From Larix kaempferi (lineage: Eukaryota > Streptophyta > Pinopsida > Pinales > Pinaceae): a stretch of DNA of 64,000 bases. Where the stretch lies: NCBI GenBank assembly GCA_027924585.1, contig BSBM01000150.1, forward strand, positions 12,453,001-12,517,000. Reading direction: 5' to 3'. Positions within the stretch are counted from its first letter, which is position 1. Each line of letters opens with the position of its first letter. Position numbers and translations under genes: made by a program. Below, piece by piece: positions 46,165 to 59,161 of this stretch. The notes under the pieces were generated by a model. The model was not told the origin of the DNA. It did not search any database and saw only the letters and a list, made by a program, of their open reading frames with translations.

Positions 46165-49100
46165 ATCCCCCCTTTGATCCAAAAATTCTTTTGAACAAAT
46201 ACCAAGTTCATTTCTAAACTTATCAAATTTGACCCTTCCAAGAGATTTTGTAAAAATATCTGCAGTTTGATCTTCTGATGGATAATACTTTGGCTTGATG
46301 ATTTTTTTGACAACGAGAGCCCGAATGTAATGATACTTAGTATCCACATGCTTAGTTTTTGAATGAAAAACAGGATTTTTGGCTAACTTGATTGCTGACT
46401 GATTATCAATAAATAATGAAGTTGCTTCTTTCTGATCAACTTTGAGGTCTTGCAAAATCCTTCTTAACCAAACTATCTCACAAGCAGCTTCGCAAGCTGA
46501 AATATATTCTGCTTCTGCTGTAGAATTTGCAATTGTATCTTGCTTTTTACAACTCCATGCCACTGCAGCTGATCCCATATTCATTAAGTAACCTGAAGTA
46601 GATGCCCTGTCATCAACATCTCTAGCAAAATCCGCATCTGAATAGCCAACAAGTTTGAAATTTTTGTTTCTTTTAAACTCAAGTCCAAAATCCTTTGTTC
46701 CTTGAAGATACCTTAACACCCTTTTTGCTGCATTCCAATGACTTTCTCTAGGTTCCTGCATATATCTAGAAAGTATGCTAACTGCATAAGATAGATCAGG
46801 ACGAGTATTCATCAAGTAAATGAAACATCCAATTAACTGTCTATATCCAGTACAATTTACAAGTTCCCCCCCTTCAAACTTAGAAAGTTTTAAATTTTGC
46901 TCCATGGGAGTAATCGTTGGTTTACATTCCTCCATTCCAAACTTCTTCAATAATCCAGATATGTACATAGCTTGAGAAATAAATATACTCCCTTCCTTCT
47001 GCTTTACTTCAACTCCAAGATAGTAATGAAGTAAACCCAAGTCTGTCATTTCAAAACCTGTTTGAAGTTCTTTCTTAACCTGAAATATATGATCATTATT
47101 GTTACCTGTTATGAGCAAATCATCAACATACATAACCAAAATGACTAAGTTGTTTTCCTGGATTCGAACATACAAAGTATCATCTGACTCACTACGAAGA
47201 AAACCAACTTTCTATAGGTAGGCATCCATTTTTGCATACCAAGCTCTGGGAGCCTGTTTCAATCCATACAATGCCTTAACTAGTTTACAAACTTGATTTT
47301 CTTTCCCTGGAACCTCAAAACCAGGAGGTTGAGTCATATAAACATCCTCTTGTAGATCACCGTTTAGAAATGCACTTTTTACATCCATTTGATGCACTTT
47401 CCATCCAGTTTGTGCAGCTAAAGCTAGCACAATCCTAATAGTATTCCATTTCGCTGTTGGAGCAAAAGTTTCTTCATAATCAATCCCTTCTTTCTGAGCA
47501 AAACCCTTTGCCACCAATCTTGCCTTATATTTATCAATATCTCCATTTGCTTTGTACTTAATTCTGTAAACCCACTTACAACCAATGGGTTTAACATCAT
47601 GTGGACAATCAACTATTTTCCAAGTCTGATTCTTCATTACTGCATCATACTCACTTTGCATGGCCATTTTCCATTCATCATACTCAACTGCTTCATTAAA
47701 AGTAGTTGGTTCAACAACTGAAAGAGCAAAATTTTCTGAACCCGTATTAGAACTCCTTGTACCTGTTTTGCCTTTTTCATCAGACTTAACATCCTGAAGT
47801 AACTTAGTTGCCCATTTTGGTTTCTTCTTTTCAATGTTAACTTGATTTGAATCATCCAAGTTAACTTGTGAATAATTTAAAGTATCTTCAACCTGTTCAT
47901 CATCCTGTACTTCTGAAGTGAGATCAAACCATTGTTCATTCCTTGTCTTATTTAAGTGTTGCATCCTTAATTGTTCCTTAGTTACTTTTTCCTCTAAGTG
48001 ACTAAGTTGTTTTTCAACCTCTTCTACACTTAAACTTTCAGTTTCATCAAAAATCACATCCCTGCTGACAATAAACTTTCCATCTGACAGAAGCCTATAC
48101 CCCTTTTTTCCATGAGAATAACCAATCAACATGCACTTAACACTTCTAGACTCTAACTTCTTTCGTTTTTCTTTTGGAACAAGTGCATAACAAACTGAAC
48201 CAAAAACTCTCAAATGTTTGACCATAGGTTTGAATCCATACCAAGCCTCAAAAGGAGTTATTCCATCAAGTGATGATGAAGGAGATCTATTCCTCAAATA
48301 AACTGCTGTATGAACTGCTTCTGCCCAATAACATGATTTCAACCCTTTGAAAAATAACATTGCTCTAGCCATGCCCAATAAAGTCTGATTCATCCTTTCT
48401 GATACTCCATTTTGCTGTGGAGTATAAAAATTGGTCAACTGTCTTTTAATCCCTTTTTCCTGACAATAAGTCAAAAAATGATTTGATGTAAACTCACCAC
48501 CATTATCAGTTCTCAAAGTAGCAATCTTTTCCTTTGTTGCTGTTTCAACCAAATTTTGAAATGACTGAAACTTTTCAAACACTTCTGATTTTTCCTTCAA
48601 AAAATACACCCAAACCATTCTGCTAAAATCATCAATAAACAACAAAAAATATTTACAACCACCAAGTGAAGTTTCCAAAGGACCACAAACATCACTATGA
48701 ATAAGCTGTAATCTCCTTGTTGCTCTCCAAGTGCTTTTTGAAAAAGCTATCCTTCTCTGTTTGCCATAAATGCAAGCTTCACACTTTGCATTTTCCTTCC
48801 GAAAAGTAGGCAACCCCTTTACCATTCCTTGTTTTTGAAGCTGTACAAGACTATCAACATTCAAGTGCCCAAAACGAATGTGCCACAATCGGATAGGTGA
48901 AACATCAGTTTCAACTAAACCTGCAAATTCCTTCAAACGTTCCTTTGATCTAGGAATGACTGTTCCCTTCATCCTAAGAAGCTTTCCGTCTTCATAACCT
49001 GTCATAACTGGTTTGCATGCATCCTTTGTTGAATTAACAAAAAGGATACCACCTTCCATTACAATTTGATGTCCTAATTGGCGAATGACAACTAAAGACA

Positions 49101-50430
49101 ACAAATTTTTCTTAAATGTAGGCACATACCAAACATTAGAAATCAATCTTTCTCCAATTCCAGGCAAATCAACCTTAACTGTTCCTTTTCCTTGTGGTAA
49201 ATGAATAGAATCATCTGCAAGAAAAATTGAATTTAAATGACAATCTTCATAACTCCAAAAGAAATCTTTCCTATATGTCATACGCTGAGTAGCCCCTGTA
49301 TCCATAATCCAAGCATCTTCAAAATCATTTTTGAAACAATAAGAAGACTGAACAAAATTCACTGATTCCAACTGATGAACTTGAACAAAATCCATTGATT
49401 CTGATTGTCCAAGTGCTGTAAAGACATATTCACAATTTTCACTATCATCTGCATGAGCATAATGTGCCGCTGATGAAGATTCTTTAGATTCTATTTCTTT
49501 GAGAATTTTTTCAAATGAAACTCTACAGTCTGAAGCATAATGTCCAACTCTATTACAACGAAAACATGTGACCTGTTTATTAGCTCTTCCTCTTCCAGAG
49601 ACCTGTTGGTTACCTGAACCTCTTCCTCTTCCGGAAAACTGTGACTGTGTACTTTCAAATTCTTTAGAACCTCTTCCTTGATTTCTTCCTCTTCCTCTTC
49701 CGCGGCCTCTTCCTCTTCCAAAACCCTGACCATGACCTCTATTTGAATTTTGAAAAACTTTCTGATCATGGCCTTTTTGATGATTACCTGGAGACTGTTT
49801 GCTAGTACTCGCAACCAAAACATCTTCTCCTGCCTACTTTGTTTTACCAAAAAAAATTTCATGTGTGGCAAGTAATTCACTTTGTTCATCAAAAGAAATT
49901 TTATCCAATTTATTTGTAATTTGTAAAGTTTCCAAAAAATGCTTATATGTCTCAGGCAATCCTGCGATCAAAATGGTCACCATCATGCTGTCTTCAATTT
50001 TATCAAAACCAGCTCTTGAAATTTCTTGTTTGATATTTTTTAATCTAGAAATGTACTCCATGACATCACCTCCTGAAGACAATTTTTGTTGAAACAACTT
50101 CAATTGAAGATCAATTTTCTTAGCTTCACTTTGAGAATCAAATAGATCTTTTAATGTCTTCCAAGCTGACCACGCATCATAACTATTTTCAATATGCACA
50201 TAAATATCATCAGAAACAGTACTGTGAATCAATGCTAAGGCCTTCTCATCTTTTACTTCCCACTTTGCAAGCTGATCATGATTAGTTGGTTTGGTAGGCT
50301 TAGCATTACAGAAACCCTTCCACAATTCATTGTAAATAAGAGTGCTTTGAATATGACGACTCCAAACTTTATAATTTTTCGATCCTTCCAACTTGTCAGA
50401 TTCATTAAAAAGACTTATAACTTTAGACAT
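46159..50430 (-). pseudogene. Gag-pol polyprotein of copia element D (two in-frame stops)
   Basis: Start ATG at 50428-50430 (MSKVISLF). Gag with the UBN2-type pattern runs to a TAG at 49834-49836. The same frame continues (ORF from 49818): a Gly/Arg-rich stretch (residues 27-50), zinc knuckle [14 protein letters not shown] (85-98), protease DTG (173-175), integrase zinc part H313, H318, C346, C349, integrase core D376, D438, E474 ([21 protein letters not shown]), then reverse transcriptase ([27 protein letters not shown]). A second TAG at 47212-47214 precedes the active-site box MYVDDLLITG (about 47120). RNase H follows (YSDADFARD, STAEAEYISAC, HVDTKYHYIR, ADIFTKSLG), ending at 46159. All catalytic residues look present. 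As it stands the two stops should prevent a full polyprotein. Confidence 0.93.
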
Positions 50431-52298
50431 TGTAAAAAAAAAATAATAAACACCTTGTAACTCCAGAAGATGTGTATTATGCAAATCTTATAGCTCCAAG
50501 CATTAAAGAAAGCACCTTATATCACCAGAAGAAGTAAACAATCACCTTATATCACCAATGGAAGATTTTATGCAAAAATATCACCACCAACATGAAAAGA
50601 AAATTACTCATCAACAAGAGTCACCATGAAAGAAATGCTGCAAGAAACACCACACACCATGCAAAAGAAAGCTATAGGGGCTTGGCCTTGACCCACTTAT
50701 AGCCTCAAGAAAAGAATTTGATAGAGCTTCACTTTGCTCTAATCAAACCTTGAGTGAAAATACAAATACTCCTTATGACACCAACAATGCTCCTTATTAC
50801 TCCAATGCCCAATAAAAAATTACCCCTTATCACTCCAAAAGATAACAAATCTTTATAGGTGAATTGGAAAGATACATTATTGTTGAGTGGGAGGTCACAA
50901 GATCCAATCCCATCAACTTCAAAAAATAACCTTTTTTTTTTTAAATTTATATCTCCACCTTTTTCTTCTTAATATAAAAAATCTCCAAAAATAAAAAATG
51001 AATATGAAAATACCTTATCTCTCCAAAACAACGTATTCACTCTTCAAAATATTACCTTATCTCTGGACCAATGTAGTTTCTGAATTCATCATACTCAACT
51101 CTGAAAAATCTGTTTTTACTGATGGCTGCAACAAGGGCACATTGGGATCGCTTGCATCTCTAAAGAGAATTCTCAGACGTGCTCATAAATGGCGACATTA
51201 TAGGATTCGAAAAACACGTGAATGAAGCAAAAACAAACCCTAGAAATGCATAAAACACATGCGCAGGATTCACCTTAGACATAGCGTTCCGGCATTCTCC
51301 TTCACACAGCAATGGCGTTCCTCTTCACACAGCAATGGTAGTGTTATTCTTCACACAACGATGGTAGCGTTCTTTTTCACACTCCGGCATTCTCCTTCAC
51401 ACAGCAATATTCATTCTTCTTCACACAGCGATGGTAGCGTTCTTTTTCACACTCCGGCATTCTCCTTCACACAGCAATTGCGTTCCTCTTCACACAGCAA
51501 AGTTTTTGTTATTAATTTTTTTCATATTTTTAAACTAGTGGATACCTGGAATTACTGGCCTTCTCTACTTTGTTAAGATTCTCTACTTTCTGCGGAAGTG
51601 TTGATTCAATTCTCACAAACAACAAATGATGTAAGTGTGGCGGGCGTTTCCTTAATTTTAAAAACCCTACCAACGGGCATACAGAAAGCAGGAAAATACA
51701 CAATTTCTCATGTTCCTACCATCACGCGGGTGTAAAGCCAGGCGAACTTGACCTTGCCTGGTTGCTATCCGCTACCGGTCACAGAGGTCATACGATAAAA
51801 CGCTAAAACCTCCCGTCCAAAGAAATATACTTCTTCTCTATAAATCTTCACCTTCAGAAACCTAGCATAATCTTCTCAATCAATCGCTGCATCAATGGTA
51901 GCAGCCGCAGTTAGATGGCGAAACGTCTCACGATCGGTTCTCAGTAGAAATTGAGCGGATGGATCGGCTCCAGCTTGATGATTTAGAGTTAACGATACAA
52001 TCAGACATTTCCAAAGAATGCACTGGACGATATTCTATATTCTTTAGACATGATATCTTCACTTTCTATCATTTTTGTAAAAATTCTCTTCCACAAAATT
52101 TTTAAATAATCTTGCCTTAAAAAAATATTAATATTTTACTCTCTCCAAGTAAAAATTCTGCAGAGATTCTTTTTAGCCCAAAAGAATAGGAAGCATTAAC
52201 TTACGGTTAAAATTTCGCTATTCCAAAACCTTGAAAGTCACCTTCTTCAAACAACCTTTAGCACCTTCCAATCAGGTTCCAACCAGACCAAGCTTCAA
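50431..52298 (-). other. Long leader of element D
   Basis: About 1.87 kb between primer-binding site and gag ATG, with no coding frame. It includes repeats near 50510-50570 (CACCTTATATCACCA) and the array at 51285-51500. Confidence 0.8.
51285..51500 (-). repeat. Short tandem repeats in the leader of element D
   Basis: Plus-strand phrases TTCACACAGCAATGG, GGTAGCGTTCTTTTTCACAC and CCGGCATTCTCC recur, seven or eight units of 20-40 bp. Confidence 0.88.
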
Positions 52299-52316
52299 CC
52301 GCGTGCTCTGATACCA
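52299..52316 (-). other. Primer-binding site of element D
   Basis: Minus strand TGGTATCAGAGCACGCGG, three bases inside the 5' LTR end; initiator-methionine tRNA type. Confidence 0.93.
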
Positions 52317-52319
52317 CTT

Positions 52320-52580
52320 TGACAAAGTGTCCTCAGACACATAACTTTATTAATGAAGAAGGAAAATAATTACATCACAGAGATGTGAGGGCTAAATCCC
52401 GAAAGATGACCTCACATGGAAAACTTGATGGATTTAAATATCCAAAGAGTAACAACTAATTTACCGTTACCAAAACTAACTAAGGGACACCTCACATAAT
52501 CACGTGAGTGTGTAGATGCCCTTTTACATTTATTAAACTAAACTTCTATTTATTACATTTTTGGATCATAATTCCTAACA
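52320..52580 (-). repeat. 5' LTR of element D
   Basis: 261 bp, five differences from the 3' LTR. Confidence 0.95.
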
Positions 52581-52585
52581 GATCA

Positions 52586-53829
52586 GGTACTCCATAATAG
52601 CTCGATTTCATAGCAGTTTGGTCCTTGTTTCAATGATTTGTTCAAGTTCTAATGTGACTCTTCCTTCTTCATCAAGCTCGGGAAATATTGTTCAAATTGG
52701 GATCTTATCTCCTATTACCTTCTTTAAGCAAGAAACATGGAAAACGGGATGCACTCTTGAAGATGAAGGAAGCTCCAATTTGTAATCCATACTACCAATC
52801 TTCTGCAACACCTTATAAGGACTATAATAATTGGGTGCTAATTTATTGTCCTTATTTAGTTTCTTGAGGGACATCTGCTTGTAAGGTTGTAACCTTAGAA
52901 ATACCCAATCCCCTTATTCGATACTCCTTTCACTCCAATGTTGATCAGCTTGTTGTTTCATCTTGTTTTGTGACATAGCTAGGTTGTCCTTAAGCATATG
53001 GAGAACTTCTTGTTGGTGCTCTATGTGATATTCCACGGCTTGAACTTTAGATTTTCCCTTTTAACATAAATGTGATATATGGAGGTTGGTACCCATAAAG
53101 TGCCATAAATGGAGACATTTTTTATGATGCATGGAAGGAAGTGTTGTACCACCATTCTGCCAAAGATAACCATTTCACCCACTGTGTTTGTTTATCATAT
53201 GCAAAGGAACGAATATATCCTGCCAAACATTTGTTCACTAACTCAATTTTCCTATCAGATTGAGGATGATAAGATGAATTGTGAGCCAATTGGGTACCCA
53301 AACAAGAAAATAATTCAATCCAAAATTTTTCAGTGAAAATTGGATCTCTATCACTTACAATAACCTTCTGATTTCCATGTAACTTCTAAACTGTTTCCAG
53401 AAAAGATGTGGCTATTGTACTTTCATTAAAAGGGTGAGAGAGGGCACAAAAATGTGCATACTTTGTTAGTCTATCAACAAACACCATAATAACATTATTT
53501 CCTTCTAACTTGGGTAGACCTATGATAAAATCCATTGAGACTTCTTCCCAGCACTGTCAAGGTATGTCTAATGGTTGTATAAGTCCTTGGGTCTTAATTG
53601 TTTCCACCTTATTCTGTTGGAAAACCAAGCATTCGACCATGAACCTTTGAACATAAGATTTAATACCTTCCCAAAAAAATTCCTTCTTGACCCTATGGTA
53701 ATTTTTTAGGAATCCGTAGTGCCCACCTATAGGAGAGGTGTGTAATTCCGAGAGGACCTTTTGTTTTAGTTGGGAGTCTTTGCATAAATATAAGTGATCC
53801 TTATACCATAGTGAATAATTTTTCCACAC
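52586..53829 (-). pseudogene. Gypsy integrase and chromodomain start
   Basis: Zinc-binding part at 53557-53829: HTSPIGGHYGFLKNYHRV and ECLVFQQNK; the final cysteine of CxxC is Phe. Core: [20 protein letters not shown] (first Asp), SDRDPIFTEKFWIELF (second Asp), YHPQSDRKIELVNKCL (Glu kept, GQ lost), about 53200-53560, with stops between. The C-terminal part 52692-52874 (NYYSPYKVLQKIG, VHPVFHVSCLKK) is the usual linker to the chromodomain, followed by an acidic stretch up to the insertion point of element D. Confidence 0.85.
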
Positions 53830-53856
53830 AAAAGTGTCTGATACACGAGGATCATC

Positions 53857-55080
53857 CTATAGCTTTTGAATGAGCATCCACACATATAGGTCATTTTTCC
53901 ATTCTTCCCTAGGTGATACTATCCAATTGGGTTGTAGAATGGAAATTGCACAAAGTAATGCCCCGACATCTTCATCTTTTCTGGAAAGTGTATTTGCCAC
54001 CACATTATGTTTCCCTTTTCTATAGATGATTTCAAATTCATATCCCAACATCTTGGTTACTGATTTTTGTTGCTCTTCCAAAGATAATATTTGTTCCAAG
54101 AAGTATTTAAGACTATCATGATCTGTTTTGACCTTGAAGTGTCTACCTATTAGGTAAGGACGCCATTTCTTAAGAGCATGTCTAATTGCCAACATTTCCT
54201 TCTCATAAATGGGATTATGTAAGTGTTTTCCCTTGATTGGATGACTTGTGAAAAAAAGCATGTGTCCTTCTTACATTAGAACAATGCCAATGCCATTTCC
54301 TGAAGCATCACATTCCACAATAAATGTTTTTGTGAAGTCTGGTGTGGCCAAAACAGGAGCTTTGCACGTAGCCTCCTTAAGTTGTTCAAAAGCTTGAGTT
54401 TCCTCTGGAGTCCAAGAAAATGCATCTTTCTTCAGTAATGTTGTTAGAGGTGTTGCTATTCTTCCATAATTCAGAACAAACTTGCAGTAGTACTATGTCA
54501 GACCAAAGAATCCTTGAAGATTCTTTAGGGCTTTGGGGATAGTCCAGTCCATCATGGATTTAATTTTGTTGGGGTCTACCTTGACACCTTCCTCAGATAC
54601 AATATGACCCAAATGTTCTACCTACTTTACCCCAAAGAAACATTTAGAAGGTTTTGCATATAGTTTTTGCTCCTTTAGTAGTTGTAGTACCCTATCAACA
54701 TGTTGAACATGTTCTTCCCAAGACTTGCTATATATTAGTATATCATCAAATAATACTAGCAAACAATTTCTAAGAAAAGGCTTGAAAATGGAATTCATCA
54801 AACCTTGAAATGTAGAAGGCGCATTCATGAGACCAAATGGCATGACCAAAAATTCATAATGACCTTCATGATTTCTGAATGTTGTTTTTGGAATGTCTTC
54901 CTCCATTCTAATCTAATGATATCCAGAATGAAGATCCAACTTTGTGAAGAAAAATGCTCCATGTTATTCATCTAACAATTCATCAATGATAGGAATAGGA
55001 AATTTATCTTTAATGGTGATATTCTTGAGCTCTCTATAATCTGGACACATACTCTATGATCCATCCATCTTGTGTACCAT
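53857..55080 (-). pseudogene. Gypsy reverse transcriptase/RNase H
   Basis: The frames contain [45 protein letters not shown] (active-site DD), AKPSKCFFG (54622-54906), then [17 protein letters not shown] and, at 53857-54261, NPIYEKEMLAIRHALKKWR, VKTDHDSLKYFLEQ, YRKGKHNVVANTLSRK. Stops near 54274, 54513 and 54914 interrupt. Ty3/gypsy pattern clear; not functional as it stands. Confidence 0.88.
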
Positions 55081-55463
55081 TACCATTGGTTCAGAGTAAG
55101 AAATTTGGCTAGGCCTAATTATGTTGACCTCTAACATTTCTTCAACCATACATTCAATTTAACTCTTCTGACCACAGAGGTATCTGTAAGGTCCGATGTT
55201 AGTAGGAACACTTCCTGGAATTAAGTGAATAGCACGATGAAAATATCGAATAGGTGGAAGACCTTTTGTAATATCTTCAAATACCTTGGAATGCTTATTA
55301 ATCACCTTCCGGAGAACTAGGGAAATAAGAGGCTTAGATGTTTGAACATCTAATGAGCATAATTGTGCAATTACACCTCGATGTCCCTTTTTTTAATCAA
55401 TTTTGTCATACCATTAGAGATTATCACCTTACTTGGTTTCCCTGTGATACCATTTAACTCATA

Positions 55464-55832
55464 TTATTTTCCTTCCCATAAAAATTTCATGAAAATATTA
55501 TGAAAATCAAAATCCATTGTTCCCAATGATTGTAACCATTGAACTCGTAAGACAACATCACCCCCCATTGGAATAGAAATCATTGGATTATTCAATACAT
55601 ATTCTTCCATAGTGATAATGATATTATGGCATTTTCCTGAGCAATTTATAGCTCCTTCATCTGCAATCATTACTTGAAAATTCGGTGATGGATATACAAA
55701 GCAATTGAGAACCTTGGCCAATTTACAGTGAATGAAATTATGAGTACTACCAGAATCAATCAACACCATTACCTTTTTCTTTTTGATATATCCTTCGATA
55801 TTGAGAGTTTGAGGAGTGCTAATTCCAACCAA
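55464..55832 (-). pseudogene. Gypsy aspartic protease domain
   Basis: Frame of 122 codons with VMVLIDSGSTHNFIHCKLA, the DSGS active site of plant gypsy proteases, then VMIADEGAINCSGKC and GGDVVLRVQWLQSLG. It releases Gag and Pol units in intact elements. 55081-55463 carries the linker to reverse transcriptase in broken frames. Confidence 0.85.
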
Positions 55833-55949
55833 ATCATGATAGGATATGGTGGGAGTAATCTCTTCAGAAGTAGTATCCTCTATTTATTCATCTTGAGACG
55901 TTTCCTATTCTTTTGGTGCTTCTTGTTCATTTTCTTCCTTTGCTTCACA

Positions 55950-56760
55950 ATCTATTTAAAATAGTTTCTTCTTAGTGCACTTGTGGCCCTCACTATATTT
56001 TCTATCACAACTGTAACAAATCCCTTTTTCTCTTTTTTCCTCTAGTTGTTGTGGTGTCAACCTTATATGTTGTGGATGACTCGAGACCACACTTCCTTAT
56101 TTTTAGTTGTATGTGGTAGCCTTCCTTGTTGCCATAATTTTGTTTTAAACTTTCATTACCACCATGAATGCATGCTCCAAGTATTTAGGTTCCCACAGGA
56201 GAACCTCATGTTGGATGTTATCTCTTAAAGTTCCTATGAAGATGTCAGTTAGATTCTCTTCCAGAATATCTGTGACCTTGATATTCAATCTTTGGAATTT
56301 CACAATGTGCTCCCCAAATGAACCCTATTGTTTGAGATTTATCAGTTGGATAAATAAGGTATTGTTCTTGGTGTCCTTATAATGTGCTATCAATTCCTCT
56401 ATAAAAATTGTCCAAGTGACAAGTGGTTTATTAGAGAAAATCCATCTATATCACACAAACTGATTAACTTCTAAATATAAAGATGCAACACGTACCTTTT
56501 ATGTGGATTGGTCCTCTTGTAGCTCAAAGAACTACCCCATGTGTAGTATCCATGTGACTAGATCCGTGCCATCAAACTTTCTCATATCGATATTTTGGAT
56601 CTAGTTGGTTTTTTACCCCATGTTGGAGTCCTGAAGTTCATGATGTATGTTCCTTTAGTTTTCATCATGAATTTCATGGGAGGTCTTCTCACTTCTAGGA
56701 AGCCCTTCTTGCAGCAACTTTGACAAAAATTCTTTCAAAATTTCCATACCCCCTGTTAAC
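55950..56760 (-). pseudogene. Gypsy gag remnant with zinc knuckle
   Basis: The minus strand near 55965-56025 reads CYSCDRKYSEGHKC, a CCHC zinc knuckle. Upstream text to about 56760 is broken gag sequence (possible start MEILKEFLSKLLQ, about 56745). Many stops. Confidence 0.65.
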
Positions 56761-57893
56761 ACCAAAACTGACCCCCAAGGCTAAAAGAGGGTAATCTCAG
56801 GTAACCACTAACCAATCTTTGGTTTATGCTTCTGATCAAACATAAACAGGGAGGGATCTCTCTATAAACTCATAGAATACTGGAAATCTTCGAAGGTGTC
56901 AATCAGCGAAAACATACACCAGCATTCAACATTACAGATATTCAATTACGATAACGCATAGAAGATTAGATTTCTATTTATGGAACAAAGAATGATTTAA
57001 GAGCTATTTGGTTGAAAACGCATGAAATTCATTTGGGGTGATGGAGTCACATTTAACTTGTTCTGCAAACATTATTCACAAAGATTTAGCGAACGCATTC
57101 ACAAGGGCAAGGTAGCAAGAAGCTAGTAGTCGAAGAGCTTTAATTTGTGGAACAGAAGAGAGAAAAAACAGTCCATCAATGTAAGGCATCTAACAAGGAT
57201 GAATCCTACATCAACTTTAGCAGAATATATTTGGTGAAACACTTGGAATAAGCTAAGAAGAGCATAATCTCTATGAATTCTACTTAACTATCACCCTGAT
57301 CCAAGCATGAAGGAAATATCACAGAATGGAATTAAAAAATATAGAAACACATTTGCACATGGGTAAAAGAGAGGTACAAACTACCATACTGATTACACAG
57401 GAATCCTTAAATTGCAGGCATCAAGCTCTGCAAATTCTATTAAACAGCTCCAAAAAATGTATTACAAACTGATCATAAAAATACAAATACTTTCTCATAA
57501 TATTTTTCAACCCTTGTGTCTCTGATTACAACTATATATATAGGTGGCCTTGAGCTCTAGACTCGGCTCCTTCTCACCAGAAATTAGTTACAACCAATTG
57601 ACACCTATCTAACAGCCAAAACGGACATCATTTGTTGTTGTTATCCTTAAACAAATATCTACGAGATAGATTTTAACTGCCATTTATAATTACATAGCCT
57701 CTTCTCTACATAGTCCAACTATTTTAAACAAAAGTACAAAAATACAAAAATGTAGCTGATGCCAGCCGGATTGCTTTCATGAGCTCTTCAATTCCTGGAT
57801 ACATATACGCTGGATGCTTTTCTGTTTCCCCTACACCATTTCACGCTCCCAATTTTAAATTCGCCTTTCCATATTTCTCGACCAGCTTCCAGT
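56761..57893 (-). other. Unresolved sequence between gypsy gag and element C
   Basis: Expected place of the gypsy 5' LTR, but it does not match the 3' LTR at 45454-45784. It has a minus-strand TATA-like CTATATATATAG at about 57530. It may be an LTR of another element or flanking DNA; no ends could be fixed. Confidence 0.3.
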
Positions 57894-58497
57894 TGTTAAA
57901 TTTTCTGAATTTACTTCAATATGATCTAGGATCTTAACTGAGAGAACAACATGGACAGCATATCTACAGCATATCAATCATGGAGACAATAATGCAAGCA
58001 CACAAGAGACAAAAAGATTTACTTGGGGAAAACCATAAAGGTGAAAAACCCCAATAACTTCCTCAGAGATAGATAGAGCAATGATACAACCAACCAATAG
58101 AGATAGCCATAACCTAGCAGCAATCCTCCTCCTCCATAAGTGCGCCTCTCCTCCTTGAGAGCATGTGTGAGAAGTGAGTGAGTAAATAGAGTGTCTCCCA
58201 CACTCTATTTATACTTGACTTGACTTGCCTTTTTACCTAACTCATGTAGGCTCGAACTTAACCACATAATATAATGCTGACTGGGCCGACCCCCAATAGG
58301 GTGGTCTAATAACCCTTCGACCCACATGACTTATACAGGGCCGACCCCAACAAGGTGGTCTAATAACCCATCAAGTATAAGCTACGACACTTACAATATA
58401 AATGACGACACTTCCGTATAGAGGAATAATACCATCTCTATAGGAATACAATATACATATATGTGAAATACATTCCGAAGTTACATATACATCAACA
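57894..58497 (-). repeat. 3' LTR of element C
   Basis: 604 bp, minus strand TGTTGATGTATATG to AAAATTTAACA. The polypurine tract AGTTAAGAGGGAG adjoins at 58498-58510. Confidence 0.92.
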
Positions 58498-58739
58498 CTC
58501 CCTCTTAACTAGGAAGGTATTTCTCAGCACAGTTCTTCTAGCACAAGTCATCTTCTCTGGATCATCATCACTGGATAATCGTCATCGAGTCATCATCATC
58601 GTCACTGCTGCTGCTATCTCAATGAATCTTTGAATCTACTCGTCATAGGAAGTTCTACAGAGCCAGTCCTTTTTCATACTGGATGTAGGCCCACCACCTG
58701 CAGGCCTTCATCATCACTGGCCATACTGTGGAATCCTCA

Positions 58740-59145
58740 GGACTTTTACGTGCGTCACAAAACCTCGAAAGAGCATCCCAGGCTGTTACGAGCACACAGC
58801 TCTACCTATAGGATCTCCCAGGGCACCGAATTACATGTGACCTCACCACAAAACCTCGCAAGAGCATCTGCCAGATATCCCAGGGAACCGAATTACATGC
58901 CATAGGCAAAACCTCGAAAGACTATCTGCAGATCTCCCAGGGCACCGAATTACATGTGGTCATGGCAAAACCTCGCAAGAGCATCTGCCAGATATCCCAG
59001 GGAACCGAATTACATGCCATAGGCAAAACCTCGAAAGACTATCTGCAGATCTCCCAGGGCACCGAATTACATGCCATAGGACAAAACCTCGAAAGAGCAT
59101 CTGCCAGATATCCCAGGGAACCGAATTACATGCCATAGGCAAAAC
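58740..59145 (-). repeat. About 59-bp repeats in a dimeric pattern, element C
   Basis: CCGAATTACATG recurs near 58826, 58888, 58945, 59005, 59063 and 59121. Units alternate between GATATCCCAGGGAA and GATCTCCCAGGGCA types, giving a higher-order period of about 118 bp. Confidence 0.9.
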
Positions 59146-59161
59146 CTGATCCACGGCCACA

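Larger units (their letters stand above)
45904..52580 (-). mobile_element. Copia element D (6677 bp), young and nearly intact
   Basis: 261-bp LTRs at both ends differing at five positions (about 2%), perfect target duplication GATCA (45899-45903 and 52581-52585), primer-binding site and polypurine tract. It carries one long gag-pol frame on the minus strand interrupted only by two TAG codons. It lies inside the chromodomain-like end of the gypsy element, so it is younger than that element. It is the least decayed element in the window. Confidence 0.95.
45785..56760 (-). mobile_element. Gypsy element with chromodomain-like tail (minus), interrupted
   Basis: Order on the minus strand: gag and zinc knuckle, protease, reverse transcriptase, RNase H, integrase, chromodomain-like end, as in plant chromoviruses of Ty3/gypsy. 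Many stops and frameshifts. Copia element D splits the last domain: 52586-52690 encodes its start, 45830-45898 its end (KWKNLLVEHSTWEDDSFI). The 5' LTR was not identified. Confidence 0.85.

Noticed and set aside
56754-57893. 5' LTR of the gypsy element
   Set aside because: Sequence does not match the 3' LTR at 45454-45784, and neither terminal bases nor a primer-binding site are convincing.
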